The notes beneath the pieces are model-generated. The model made no database searches. It was not told the DNA's origin and was given only the letters and a program-made list of their open reading frames with translations. Positions 1-13,291 of a DNA stretch of 64,000 bases are shown piece by piece. Each line of letters starts with the position of its first letter. Positions within the stretch are counted from its first letter, which is position 1. The position numbers and the translations under genes are program-made. Source of the stretch: Flaccisagitta enflata (lineage: Eukaryota; Chaetognatha; Sagittoidea; Aphragmophora); contig OZ231126.1 of assembly GCA_965153355.1 (NCBI GenBank), positions 57,846,001 to 57,910,000 of the forward strand. Direction: 5' to 3'.

Positions 1-1136
1 TATTTTTGACCAACAACGTGTTCTACTGGCGTAATAGATAGTAAATTGTAACTTTCCAGGCAGATGATACTCAGGTGGGCTCATTTGAGTCCAAACTAAA
101 GTGATATCATCAAAAGAAAAATGAGAAAACCTCAAAAAACAGCTGTAATGATCAAGACATCATGATTTCTTTGATCTGTTACGGATACATTTTTTGTTTT
201 CAGCTCCTGTTCTTAAGTGAAATCCACTCAGGCTATCATCAGGTTTGTGTGAAAAAAATTGGCACACTTATTTTTAAAACTTAGATGCCAAAATAAGAAT
301 AAATGTAAAAATAGCCAAAATGTAATGAAAAACGGAACATTTTGGAAAAAAATGGTTCAGCCCTGATTTGGCGCACTTCCTGATGGCGCAGCCCCACAAA
401 ATTTTAGTACAAGTTAACTGGATGTGTAATCCACTTACAGTTAAAATTTCATCCACCTGCGACTATTTTAACCTGCTTTTTTACTTTTTTTTCGCTGAGA
501 TGTGTTGCAATCTAAGATTTTGGAAAAAAACATTTTGAATTTTGAGAATTATGAATATGGAAAACTAAGGGCAATTTTGCATTTTCAAAAACATGAGCCT
601 CTAGATATTGGATTTTGCCAGAGGCTGATGTTTTTCATTTTTGCATTTTTTCATTTTTTATGCAAATTCATAATTCTCAATGAGATGTGTCAAAATGACA
701 AAATTGGGATTTTTCTCTCTAGACTTGATATAGGCCTTGAATTGGCGCACTTCCTGATGGCGCAGCCCCACAAGATTTTAAGACAAGTGAACTGGATGTG
801 TAATCCACATACAGTTCAAATTTCATCCACCTACGACCATTTTAACCTGCGTTTTTACTCGTTTTTTGCTGAGATATGTTGCAATCTAAGATTTTGGAAA
901 AAAACATTTTGAATTTTAAAAATTATGAATATGGAAAACAAAGAGCAATTTTGCATTTCCAAAAACATGGGCACCTAGATATTAGATTTTGGCAGGTGCT
1001 GATGTTTTTCGTTTTTGCAGTTTTTCATTTTTTATGCAAATTCTTGATTCTCAATGAGACATGTTGGAATGCCAAAATTGTGAATTTCTCCTTGACACTT
1101 AATCTAAGTACTGATGAGCACAAATTAAGGCTCTGA
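1..1136. repeat. 374-bp tandem repeat, about 2.5 copies
   Basis: The block starting at 502 (ATGTTGCAATCTAAGATTTT) recurs at 876, a period of 374 bp. The segment around 372-440 (GGCGCACTTCCTGATGGCGC) recurs near 745-812. Copies are diverged by scattered substitutions. Two ORFs of 136 and 86 aa start at the same place in successive units and are translations of the repeat, with no recognisable protein family. The array may extend left of the window. Confidence 0.8.
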
Positions 1137-1860
1137 GGGTCCCCATGAGTGGCCAGGTGGCTCAATTAGATCATGCAGAGGGGGGTCACCCTATCTAAGA
1201 TAGGGGCTCAGGCCCTAGGGGGCCTTAAGGGCCCTCTAATGCGTGAAAAAAAAAGAAAAAAAGACAGGCAAAAAATCACTGGAGCGAATTTCTATGCAGT
1301 AAAAGAACAATATAAGGGGGGGGCAGGTTTGATCAGAATAATCAATGGGGGGAGGGGCGTTATTTCTCTCTACAGCCCTGATTAGATCTTAGGGGGCTAA
1401 TATGCTGGTACTAACTCCAAATCAATCAAGGATTATATATGATTCACAGTTCCTGAATTCCTGTCACAAGATTGTGGGCTGAGGGCAGGGGTGAGTTTTC
1501 ATACATCCAGGGAACAGATGCAGGAGGGGGAGGGTGGCTTTACAGAGCCCAAGAGCCAAAGATGGTTGATTTCAGGTCCTAAAGACTAGATTTTATACCT
1601 TGACTGTCTAGATTAGGGCTTCATGAATATGAGGGCTGCTCTCAGGATAGAGCAAGTGAAAACTGATTTCAGTCTTTAGTGAATTCAGCAATTTTTGGCT
1701 TGGGAGGGCACTTTTCAGGCTTACAGGGCTGATTTTTGGCTTATTTTGGGCTAGTTTCAGGCTTAAGAACAAGATTTCAGGCCTCAATAGGCTTTAATGG
1801 GACTTTAGGTCTTGAGAGGGAAGAAAGATAGACGGACATGAAGAGGGACATCTGAAAGAG
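1137..1860. other. Intergenic, no gene seen
   Basis: This stretch contains G-rich unique-looking sequence with short runs of A. I see no splice-compatible ORF, RNA gene or terminal repeat. Confidence 0.5.
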
Positions 1861-2174
1861 TGAAATGAAGAAAGAAACAAAAAAGAAAGAAAAAAAGAAA
1901 GAAAGAAAGAAAAAAAGAAAAAAAGAAAGAAAGGAAGAAAGAAAGAAAAAAAGGAAAAAAGAAAGAAAGCAAAAAAGTAAGAACGAGCAAGAAAGAACGA
2001 GCAAGAAAGAAAGAAAGAAAAAAAGAGAGAAGGAAAGAGAGAAAGAAAGAAAGAGAAAAAAAAAAGAAAGAGAGAAAGAAAGAAAGAGAGAAAGAAAGAA
2101 AGAGAGAAAGAAAGAAAGAGAGAAAGAGAATGAAAGAAAAAAAGAGAATGAGAATGAAAGAAAGAAAGAGAAAG

Positions 2175-2237
<63 letters not shown>

Positions 2238-2698
2238 GATAGAGAGGAAGAAAGAAAAAAAACTAAGAAAGAAAAAAACTAAGAAAGAAAGAAAGACAGA
2301 AAGAGGCAGGAAAAAAAGAAAGAAAAAAACAAGAAAGTACAAAAGAAACAATGGGAAGAGAGAAAGAAAGAAACAAAGAAAAAAAAGAAAGAAAGAAAGA
2401 AAGAATGGAAGAAAGGAAGAAAGAAAAAAAGAAAGAAAGAAAGAAAGAAAGAAAAAAAAAGAAACAAGAAAGAAAGAAACAAGAAATAAAGTAACAAGAA
2501 AGAAAGAAACGACTAAGAAACGAGAAAGAAAAAAAGAAAAGAGAAAGAAAGAAAAAAAGATTGAAAGAAAGAAAGAGAGAAAGAAATGACAAAGAAAGAA
2601 AGAAAAAAAAAGAAAAAAAAAGAAAGAAAGAAAGATAGAAAGACATAGAAAGAAAGAAGAAAGAAAGAAGAAAGAAAGAAGAAAGAAAGAAAGAAAAC
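1861..2698. repeat. GAAA/AAAG microsatellite array (about 840 bp)
   Basis: An almost uninterrupted purine strand of GAAA units with GAGA, AAAAAG and GAAC variants runs through this interval. All ORFs here (poly-Lys/Glu on +, poly-Phe/Ser/Leu on -) are low-complexity translations of the array. Confidence 0.95.
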
Positions 2699-3726
2699 GC
2701 GCATTTATGATGGTGCAGTTGTTATTGTGTGTGTGTTTGTGTTGGAGTGGGGATTAGGAGTTGGGGTTAGGCTGGGAGTTGGATGGCCCTGCCCACCGGT
2801 CTGCAACGATATTGTGACCCCGCGTTACTTGTTTTTTAGGTGTGACAAAGCACCTATAAATGGCTGCGTCTGCTCTTCAGTGGGTTGGTCGGTCAGTTGG
2901 TTGGTCAGTTGGTCAGTTGGTAATGCATTTGTTTGATAATCCACACGTCGCACCTATTGGCCTACTTGGCCTTGTTCATTCATGAATGTTTTTTAGTCGC
3001 TTGCTAAGCGACTGATCAGAGGGTATGTTCATTGGTCAGGAGCGACTCTAAAAGAGCCTTTCTCAGTGGGAGGGAGTGTTGATTGAATAGAAGGATGCGC
3101 CACTTTTCCTGCCCACCCACATGACAGCCCCCAAACACCCACAAAACTGCCCCTGTCTACCAGAATAACTGCTTCTGCCCATTCAAAGCGATTCCATATT
3201 GGTCGTGTTTCAATCCTCGTTTTTGTCCTGTGCAGACGTCCAGCATATGCATCTGTTCAAACCACGCCCCTGCCCTTCCATAAGACTGATGTGTCGGTCG
3301 GTGGGTCGCTCAGCCCTCTATTTGGTTCAGAATTAAGGATTGCTATCGACGAGAAAAGCAGATAAAAAAAAAGTTATAATTCATGACTGAATTGAAATCT
3401 TATCTCATCAAATCAAATCAAATTTATAAATGAAAGAATGAGTGAATGAATGAATGAATGAATGAATATCCATACAAAGTATGGATGATTGAAGTTATAG
3501 ACAACTGCTGAATGTTTAATCGCAACCTAACATCCAGATTGTAACAATCAAATTATGACATGATGAAAAAATGAGCAAAAAATGTTTTTTTATTTCTTTT
3601 ATTGACTTATAATTAAGCAAATTAATAAAGAATTTTATAAAAATCAGATATTCTATAAAAATTAGATATAACGGCAATATTTTGAAGTATTTTCTTATTG
3701 AATATACTTGAAAAATATGAAACAAG

Positions 3727-3960
3727 GACAACCCTTTACAGTCGCGTGCGGTTGTTAAGACTATTAGACCAAAAGACTAAAAGAACAAAAGACAAAGAGA
3801 CTAAATGAAAATTGACTTAAATTGATTTTGAATAGATTGAAATGACTTAAAATGGCGTAAAATAGTGTAAAATAGCTAAAAAAAGCTAAGTGGGACCGAC
3901 GGACCGACGGACCGACAGACGGACAGAGTGGGTCATAGAGTCGCGTGCACGCGACTAAAA
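3727..3960 (-). repeat. SINE/MITE-like dispersed repeat (CCGT family), diverged copy
   Basis: Read on the minus strand this begins TTTTAGTCGCGTGCACGCGA, continues into the variable tetranucleotide run (CGGTCCGTCGGTCC type), and ends with another GCGTGC-like block. The middle differs from other copies, so it is a diverged or subfamily member. Confidence 0.6.
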
Positions 3961-4553
3961 ATCTCATTATATTCTGAAAATCATTATCAAATAATAAATT
4001 ATAGGTATTTAGCTAATTCAAAAAGATTTTGCATTAATTTTTTTCGTTTTCTAATCAGAAAGTGATATACTATGCTTCCATGAAGAAAAAAAATATTTTA
4101 TGACACTTTCATTTTTTAACCTTGGTGACTACCAAATTTCACGCGATCTTGCACCGTGTCATATCAGTGTTTCTCTATGCAAGGCTCTAGCTTTTAAATT
4201 ATTTGAGATACAGACCTGGGATTGGTCTATATTAAAAGATTTTTTGATGATCTTTTCGAATATCTTTTAAAAATAGTAAGAACTATCTTTTTTATCTGTT
4301 GTATGAATTGACAGATAGGTGCTTCTTTTTTTTAATCTGAGTAGTAAAAATGATATGCACAATATCTCTAGAATAATTGGGTCTTAAGACTTTACTAACA
4401 AGCTGGGATTAATTAATTTCAATGTGCCCCAATCTTTTTTTTTTTCTTTTCTTTTCTTTCTTTTTTTTTTTCCCAACTCAGGGGCCCTCCCAGGCCCCCC
4501 TAGGGCCCGGGTCCCCCCTTCTAAATTGGGGTTAACCCCCCCTCTCGCCGGTC

Positions 4554-4556
<3 letters not shown>

Positions 4557-4616
<60 letters not shown>
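4557..4616. repeat. CA dinucleotide microsatellite
   Basis: About 29 uninterrupted CA units flanked by C-rich sequence. Confidence 0.95.
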
Positions 4617-4619
<3 letters not shown>

Positions 4620-5142
4620 CTCACAAGAAGATGTGAAAGATGTTTCGTACTCGGATTCTACATACCGGAGACCAAGGTTGAATTTTCAGTCGAGGCTCGA
4701 GGGAAAAGGGAAATGAATAAGTAGTAAGCTGTGCGGCTGGTCCCATTTAGTTTTACTTTTAAGGCGGATACGTATAACACGAAAAAATCGAAAGTCTGAA
4801 CTTTTAATGACTTCTACACTAATAATAAAAAAAAGACTTTATATGATATTGTAAAATATTCTTATTTTACTGGTTAGTACGAGTAGAAAAAATGAATAAT
4901 TCTAACTATTACAGGGGAGAATAATGTCGAGTATCCACCCCTATTGGCGGTACATCTAAAGCTGCTCAAATATTTACACCCCTGTAATCTATAATCAAAC
5001 CCATTTTGAAATAATGAGACTCAATCTAGTGTAAATTTTGTCCTTCTGTCTGTATCTCGCTCTCTCTCTCTCTCTCCTGGAAACAATCATAGGCTGGACA
5101 GATAAAATCTTCAACTCAAAGTTAAAGCTCTGAAATCCAATT

Positions 5143-5625
5143 ACCAATAAAGGCGGCTCTCGCCGTAGGGAAAAAGTCGTAAGTGCGCGGTTTTGGAATT
5201 TCTTGTGATTGTTTTTTTGTCTGGTTGTCTGGTTGTTGGACGGAAAGACGGACCAACAGACCAATGGATGGACTGACGGAAAAAGCCTCTCATAGCGTCC
5301 AGAGTTGAAATGAGAGAGAGACTGTGCTGCCAGGATACACAATCATCACCTGGGACATTTCAAAGTTCAAATAGACTTCAACTAACTCGATCCCTTATTT
5401 TTAGGAAAAATGCGAAAAAATATAAAAAGATTTAAAAAATCATAGCTCTAAAACTATTGATCGCACAGAATTTTGCTTGGCGTCATCTGAAAGAGGAGAA
5501 TTAGCTCTTTCTCAGCTATTAATTTCATGCGTAGTCCCATTCTGCCCCCAAAATGCATCAACTTTCCCAAACGACTCATAAAACAAAGGGAAATCCGTTT
5601 TTCTCTGCAGGACTCAAAAAGACCG
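5143..5625 (+). repeat. ~500-bp dispersed repeat, copy upstream of AGXT
   Basis: This begins CAATAAAGGCGGCT and carries a GACGGACCAACAGACC block. It then runs through GTTCAAATAGACTTCAA and CTTGGCGTCATCTGAAAGAG, ending near CTGCAGG. The same modules occur in the same order and orientation at 13769-14305, just after AGXT. No protein is encoded. Confidence 0.8.
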
Positions 5626-5836
5626 AAGGGACTTCGTCTCTTCGACTATTTTCCAAATAATGAAACTAACTGGTCATCAGTTCATACTGCCGTTTCTGCG
5701 CATGAACTCTAGCTCCGTGTACTAGTGGTTTGACAACTCAAGGATAGAATCTTAGGCGAACCGAACCACTCAAGACAAAACCGGGTTCAGAAATTTAATC
5801 TTTCTCAAAATTAATCTAGAGTTAACCGAGTGAGTT

Positions 5837-8179
5837 ATGTCGCACTTTGCCCGGTCGGCTGCTTCTTCTAGTCTCAGCCTCGCGCTTCCCGGTCTCTCCA
5901 AAAAGAATTTTCCACTCCAACTCTTGCCTTCGACACCGGGTAGGAAAAATTTTGTCCTCCAAACTAATATCCGAAGCCAAAAAACTACCGTTAGAAATTT
6001 CTCTTACACTTCTAAGTTTTTCGTAAAAAATTCGGTAAAAATGGCACTTCAAGCACCTCCCAAAGATTTATTGGCGCCCATGAACGTCCCACAAAAACTT
6101 TTGATGGTAAATATAAAAGTTAACACCACAGAAAGTGACAGTTAGATGATGTGACGTTTTACATGAAAACGAACAAACTGTGGACTACTTTTGGCTGAGC
6201 GTCAAGAAATTGCGGAAAGTGGCCTGACACCAGAGCGACTGCCTTACTTCCTCCTTCCTTTTCTTCCACCTTCTTCTGCTTCGCCCCTGCACTTTTTTTT
6301 TATAAGAACCTAGTTTATAAGAACATCAAGGTTTCAAATAGCCCAAGATTAAGAACATCTTTAGAATATATGAAGGCTTCAAATCTTGAGAAAAATTTTT
6401 TACTGAAGGTAATTATTTTTAAAAGGAACACTAGTTTTAGTATAATTAAAATGATATCTTATGATTTTCAATATAGATACCATAAAAATATCCCCGACTT
6501 TAATGGTTAGCATTTGTTTTTATAGTAGTTAATAGAAATATGTTTAGTATAATTTAGTAATTATATATTATAAGGTTTTCCATAGTCTATATAGTATTTT
6601 GAATTAAGAATGCTCTAAGAATATAGAAGACTTCATTTAGCCTAAAAAATAAGAACATGAACTCTTCGAAAAAAAATGACGTTCTTATAAAAAAAAGTGT
6701 ATTTCTTTTACTTTTCCTTTTTAGTTGCGGACACGCAACTCAATAAGAGGCTTTGTCCGTCCGTCCGTCCGTCGGTCCGTCCGTCCGTCGGTCTGTCCGT
6801 AGCCATCGAGTCGAAAAGTGGGAAAACGCGCATTTCCGCCCCTGCCCACCCGTCCGCAACTGGTGGCCGTGTATCCGGCCTTGTTTTTTTTCTTTTTCTT
6901 TTTCTTCTTCTTTTTCCCTCGCCTTTTCCTTTTCCTTCTCTTCTTCTTCCTCTTCTTCTTTTTCTCTGTGTTTTTGTTTCTCTTGGATTTTGTTTATTTC
7001 TTCTTCTTCTTCTTCTTCTTCTTCTTCTTCTTCTTCTTCTTCTTCTTCTTCTTCTTCTTCTTCTTCTTCTCCTCCTTCTTCTTCTTCCTCTGCTTCTTCT
7101 TCTTCTCCTTCTTCTTCTTATCCTTCTACTTCTTCTTTATCTTTGTCTTTTTGATCATCTTCTTCTTCTTCTTCTTCTTCTTCTGATTCTTTTTTCTTTC
7201 TTCTTCTTCTTCTTCTTCTTCTTCTTCTTCTTCTTCTTCTTCTTCTTCTTCTTCTTCTTCTTCTTCTTCTTCTTCTTCTTCCTCATTAGCTCTGCCTCTT
7301 CTTTTGATCGCAAATACGAACGTGACATTTCATGATCCTGGTTATAATTGGGTACCTTTTGTTTGGATGCAAATCACCGAAAACGAAAGTGATAACTAGC
7401 TCCACCTTCTGCTTCCTCGAGATTTAGTTTACGCCATCCTGCGGCGACGACGCGATGTCAGATCAGAAAAACCAGATCAGAAAACGCGACGTCAGATCAG
7501 AATTAGATAATCATTGTTTTTAAGCTAGTTTCTGATAATCTCGCTTAATTATATGATCCTTCTGTTTTTCAATGGAAAAAAGCTGTAAGCTAATAGTTTT
7601 TGATAATTTTCAATGTTTATATTCCCTATTCTCATGTAATAAACCAAAACTAATGTTTTTCTTTGATATTAAAACAAAAATTTCTGAATCTGAATATCAT
7701 GATTCAGAGATGCATTCACAAAAAATCTGATTAGTCTATAATGCTAGATGGAAATTTTTACAATTCTTTTTTAATTTGCTAACTTTATCAAATTTTTAAA
7801 TATAGTGTATTTTTAAATGCTTTTTAATAATAAATGCAAATCTAAGCTAAAAAGAAACAGATTGCCGCAATTTAAAGCAAATAGTGTAAAAGTTGCGCGA
7901 GAACAAATGAGATTATTCCGCAGGCGCACAGCATGAATTGGCTGCAAATTTTTGGTCCTGCGATTTTTGGGACCGTCCCATATTTCCGGGACCGCCACGC
8001 TTTTATTATAAAATCAAAATACAGTATGGCTATTTTGTGTATTTAAATCTAACCTAAGAATGTAAGAGTAAAAGATAGTGACGTGATAATACGGCTACGT
8101 TGTTACTTGTTCAAAAATGCATAGGAGCTGAGACTGTTTGCTTTACATATGAAACAGAGAAAAGGAGAGAGAAAGAGAG

Positions 8180-8232
<53 letters not shown>

Positions 8233-8524
8233 TTAAAAAAAAAAAAAAAGAGAATAAACGAGAGAAAGAAAGAGATTATTACCTAGCTTATAAATATGCG
8301 GACATTTGAAAATGAGAATCAACTTTAGCAAGCTGGTGCGCCTAAGCAAATTAAGTTACTGACCCCAGATTGGACGTATTTGAAAGTTCTTAAACAACTC
8401 TTTGAAATGGGCCTAATCTGGTGTCAGTAACTCAATTTGTTAAAGCGCAGCACCTCTCCAAAGTTGATGCTATTTTTCAAGTGTCCGTATATTTATGAGC
8501 TAGATGGTAAAGAGAAAGAAAGAG

Positions 8525-8601
<77 letters not shown>

Positions 8602-11600
8602 AAAAAAAAAAATTAGACAGAGCTGTACTGATGCAATAATTAATGGGATAATGGTAAATATCACCTAGCTTATTCATCCTTTTACATAATATGTAATTAT
8701 GCCTTGAGAGATGAAATTTAATCACTCATCTTGTTTTCATCAAAGCTGATTTTTTTTTTTAAATTCCAATGCTCGCAACTTAAGTCTAATGACCTTGTTT
8801 AATTTAAATCAGAATTTATTTTAGAACAGCACTTAAAAATACATTACATTCTTTAAACTTGATAAAGTTAGCAAATGAAAAAAATATTGTAAAAAATTCC
8901 AACTAATATTGTAAAAAATTTCACCTAATATCTTAGTCTAATCAGATTTTTGTTTTTAAAAGCATCTCTGAATTATTATATTCAGATTTAAAAATTCTTG
9001 TTTTTTTATACTATTAGTTTTGGTTTATTAATTATTGCATGAAAATAGAGACTATAAATATTGAGAATAAATAGAAGCTATTAGTTTATAACTTCTATTG
9101 AAAAATGGATAAAGATTATATAACTAAACATGAATCTTAAAAAACTAACTCAAAAACAGAGATCATCTAATTCTGATCTGACATCGCGTTTTCTGATCTG
9201 GCTATTCTGATCTCACATAAATTTTCCTCCTGCGGCCCCTAAAGAAAGAAAGATAAGGAAAAAATAAATGAAGTAAAAGGAAAAAAAAAAGAATTACAAC
9301 AAGGCCGCATACACGCCCCCTCCGTGGCGGACGGGCGGGCAGGAGCGGGAAATTAGCGAAAAAAACGCTCACATTTTGATTGTGTTATGGGATCCTGGAA
9401 TTTACTCGTCTTCTACCCCCCCCCCCCCCCACCTCCCCCCATGGACCTATCAAGTATCATCACTTAACTGTCTGATCCATCTTCCATGTCGGTTCGTCAT
9501 GAATACCAGTCAACATCCAACTGTCGCCCTTTTCGTCCATTCAGGGACCCGGTCCATCCAATGCCTCCCCACGCATTTTGGCGGCGAGCGCACTTCCGTT
9601 GCTCGGACATCTTCATCCAGAATTTACAAAGATTATGGACGACATCAAGGCCGGAATACAATATCTTTTCCAGGTACGTACAGGGATTTGTGGGGAAACC
9701 TGAAGGCCGTCTTGTCAGGAAAGACGCATTATGTACCAGATTATTAATGCGGCTAGCGGTCCTCATTTGTGCCTCCTTTATATATACACGTTTTTGTTCT
9801 TATAACAACCTAGTTTAGGGTCAATTTATGGGCCTAGTGCCTTAGTGACTAGTCTGGAAATTTACAAATTAATGCTTTATCCTGATTTTCACCTTCTTGT
9901 TGCAGACTAAGTCCAAATACGCTTTTGCCATTTCTGGTACGGGTCATTGTGGCATGGAGGCTATGGTGTTCAACATGGTCGAGCCTGGCGATGTGGTGCT
10001 TGTCGCGGATCATGGTATTTGGGGTGAACGGTTTTCCGACCTTTGTCTTAGGTGAGATCTACAGTAAATTCAGCAATTCTGATGTAGAACGGGAGCTAAA
10101 CAGAAAGTCAGATTGCAATAAAGTTCAGGAGAGGGAGAATTCGATAAGTGATTGAAGAAGATTTAGGTAGGAGAGCCATTGGTAAGATAGATGATTAACT
10201 GACCATCAGACAGACACACACAGCCTCTTACAGCTCTAGTTGAGGAAATGTTTAAAGAAAGGGAAAGAGAGTAAGGAGTTCCTAAGAAGAGAGCAAGAAG
10301 GGAAAAAAGAAAAGAAGAAGAAGAAATGGAAGAAGAAGAAGAAGAAGAAGAAGAAGAAGAAGAAGAAGAAGAAGAAGAAGAAGAAGAAGAAGAAGAAGAA
10401 GAAGAGAAAGAAGAGAAAGAAGTGGAAGGTGAAGAAGAAGAAGAAGTGGAAGAAGAAGAAGAAGAAGTAGTGGAATAAGAAGTGGAAGAAGAATTAGTGG
10501 AAGAAGAAGAAGAAGAAGTCGAAAAAGAAGAAGTGGAAGAAGAAGTCGAAGAAGAAGTGAAAGAAGAAGAAGTGGAAGAAGAAGAAGAAGTGGAAGAAGA
10601 AGTGAAAAAGAGGAAAAAGAAGTGAAAGAAGAAGTGGAAGACGAAGAAGAAGAAGTGGAAGAAGAAGTGGTAGAAGAAGAACAAGTAGAAGAAGAAGAAG
10701 TGGAAGAAGAAGAAGAAGAAGAGGAAGAAGAAGTAGTGGAAGAAGAAGAAGTAGTTGAAGAAGCAGCAGTTAAAGAAGAAGAAGTGGAAGAAGAAGAAGT
10801 GGAAGAAGCAGCAGTGGAAGAAGAAGAAGCAGTGGAAGGAGAAGAAGTGGAAAAAGAAATGGAAGAAGAGGAAGAAGTGGAAGAAGGAGAAGTGGAAGAA
10901 GATGAAGAAGTGGAAGAAGAAGAAGAAGTGATAGAAAAAGAGAAAAAGGAAGAATTTGAATTTGATTTACTGTCCAAATAAGCGATCACACTTATGTTTA
11001 ACAAGGCCGGATACACGGCTACCTTAGTCGCGTGCGGGTGGGCAGGGGCAGTATTTGAGTTACTAAAGCACTTAGGCAAGTGCGGTGAGGCTAAAGACCG
11101 CAAAAACATAAAAAAAAGTAAAATGGGGACCGACCGACGGACGGACAAAGCGGGGTGTAGAGTCGCGTAGCACGTCGCGACCAACAACAAGAACATGACT
11201 TTCGTCACAATTTCAGTTCAATAGATATGGCTACTTCTAAACAATAGTTCAAACTAGTCTTACAACAATAAGTTACTCGGGATTTACATTACATCACACT
11301 CTCATCTCATTCTTCCCACATGGAAGAAGAAGCGGAAGTGGAAGAGGGGGAAGAGGAGGAAGAAGAAGTGGAAGAGGAAAAAATGGCAGAAGTGGACGAA
11401 GCAGAAGAAGAAGTGGAGAAAGAATAAAAAGTGGAAGAAGAAGAAGAAACAGAAGAAGAAGAAGAAGAAGAAGAAGAAGAAGAAGAAGAAGAAGAAGAAG
11501 AAGAAGAAGAAGAAGAAGAAGGAGAGAAAGAAGAAGAAAGAAAAGAAAAGAAGCGAAAAGAAAAAAACATACATAGAGGAAACCGATTTAAATTTTGATC

Positions 11601-12679
11601 GAAAACAGCTTTGTTTTCTCCATGGTATCAGGTCAGGAGCGGACGTCCGGAACATGCCGAAACCGTACGGCGAGGGATTCACATTGGAAGAAATCGAAGA
11701 TGCCCTCAGGAAGCACCACCCGACTTTCTTCTTCCTCACGCACGGAGAATCATCGGCGACCGTAGCGCATCCAATCGAGGGCATCGGACCCCTTTGTCAC
11801 AAATACGGAACCGTCTTCGGCGTCGACACCGTCGCCAGTTTGGGTGGAACTCCGTTTCATGTAAGGAAAATGGACGAAGTAATACCCCCACGAACATGTC
11901 TACTACCCCCTATCTATCATCACATAATTTTCCTATCTATTCCCATTCCTTTGTAGATGGACAAACACGAGGTGGATATCGTGTATTCGGGATCGCAAAA
12001 AGTGTTGAGCTGTCCTCCCGGCACGGCTCCTATCGCCTTTAACGAGACCGCGTTGAAGAAATACAGAGGCCGGAAAACGCGAGGCCCTTCATTTTACCTC
12101 GACTTTGACTGGCTCATCAACTACTGGAACTGCGAGGGAGAAGCCAGAAAATATCATCACACCGGACCGATTTCGTCCATGTATTGCTTGAGAGAGGGAC
12201 TATCAATTGTCGTCGAGGAAGGTTTGTTAGTACATAGGCCCCTAGATGTGGGGGGCCGGGGAGGCCCGGAGGCAAGAGGGGGGGTCTTATTGCATTGATA
12301 TGTCTAGTTTTTGAACGTGAACAGGTGCATTAATTCCGTTTGAGCGTACTGGAGTTAAAAACATTTCATGAGAAAAGCTGAAAATGCCGACTTACGAACC
12401 TCTATTAATGTACACACTATCATTTTGAGAAAGACTGCAAAATAAGTGACTGTCGCACAGACCTTGTAAAGACGAACAGCTCTAAACCCAGAAATTATCA
12501 AGGCTTTCAATTGCGGTCACGTGAATGTTATCTTTTTGAAGGTCTTGAGGCCTGTTGGGCAAGACACAAAAATTGCGCCGAGCTTTTGTACGAAGGACTC
12601 AAGAATCTCGGATTGGAGTTATTCGTGAAGGTTAGTTATATTAAATGTCCAAACAGTACACGATTTTCTTGCATGTCAT

Positions 12680-12769
<90 letters not shown>

Positions 12770-13221
12770 TCTCTCTCTCTCCAATCTCAAGCACAAGATC
12801 GATGGTCCAACCAGACTGCTAGTGTGACATCATGATAGGCTTGACATCGAGATCAATAACGATTAAGAAAAACAAGGCCGGATACACGGCTACTCCAGTC
12901 GCGTGCGGGGGGGGGCAGGGCCGTATTTGAGGTCACTTGATCATTTGGGCAGGAGCAGTGAGGCAAAAAACCGCAAAAAAACCAAAAAAGTAAAGTGTGA
13001 CGGACCGACGGACGGACGCACCGACAAAGCGGGGTGTAGAGTCGCGTAGCACGCGACTAAAAATACTTCTGCATGAAAGTATTTGAAAGATTATTGAAGA
13101 CAAAGTTTTTCTCTTCAGGGAAATACATGAGGTAAATCTTGCCTTCACGCAGTCTCACATTCTATCAACTTGCACGCGCTCTCTCTTTCTCTCTCACTCA
13201 CTCACTCACTCACTCACTCAC

Positions 13222-13291
<70 letters not shown>

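Larger units (their letters stand above)
2699..5142. other. Intergenic region with degraded dispersed repeats
   Basis: No gene is supported. The region holds a GGTCGGTCAGTTGG-type run at 2885-2935 followed by GGCCTTGTT near 2970, a diverged dispersed repeat at 3727-3960, a short TGAATGAATGAA run near 3440-3467, and a CA microsatellite at 4557-4616. The rest is AT-rich with stops in all frames. Confidence 0.5.

Noticed and set aside
502-1136. ORFs of 136 and 86 aa with the same first residues
   Set aside because: They start at equivalent points of the 374-bp tandem repeat and diverge with indels; not a gene family.
1794-2704. Long Lys/Glu and Phe/Ser/Leu ORFs
   Set aside because: They are translations of the GAAA array in all frames, with no codon structure.
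10282-11208. 308-aa minus-strand Ser/Leu ORF and 119-aa Glu/Val ORF
   Set aside because: Both come from the GAA array within AGXT intron 3.
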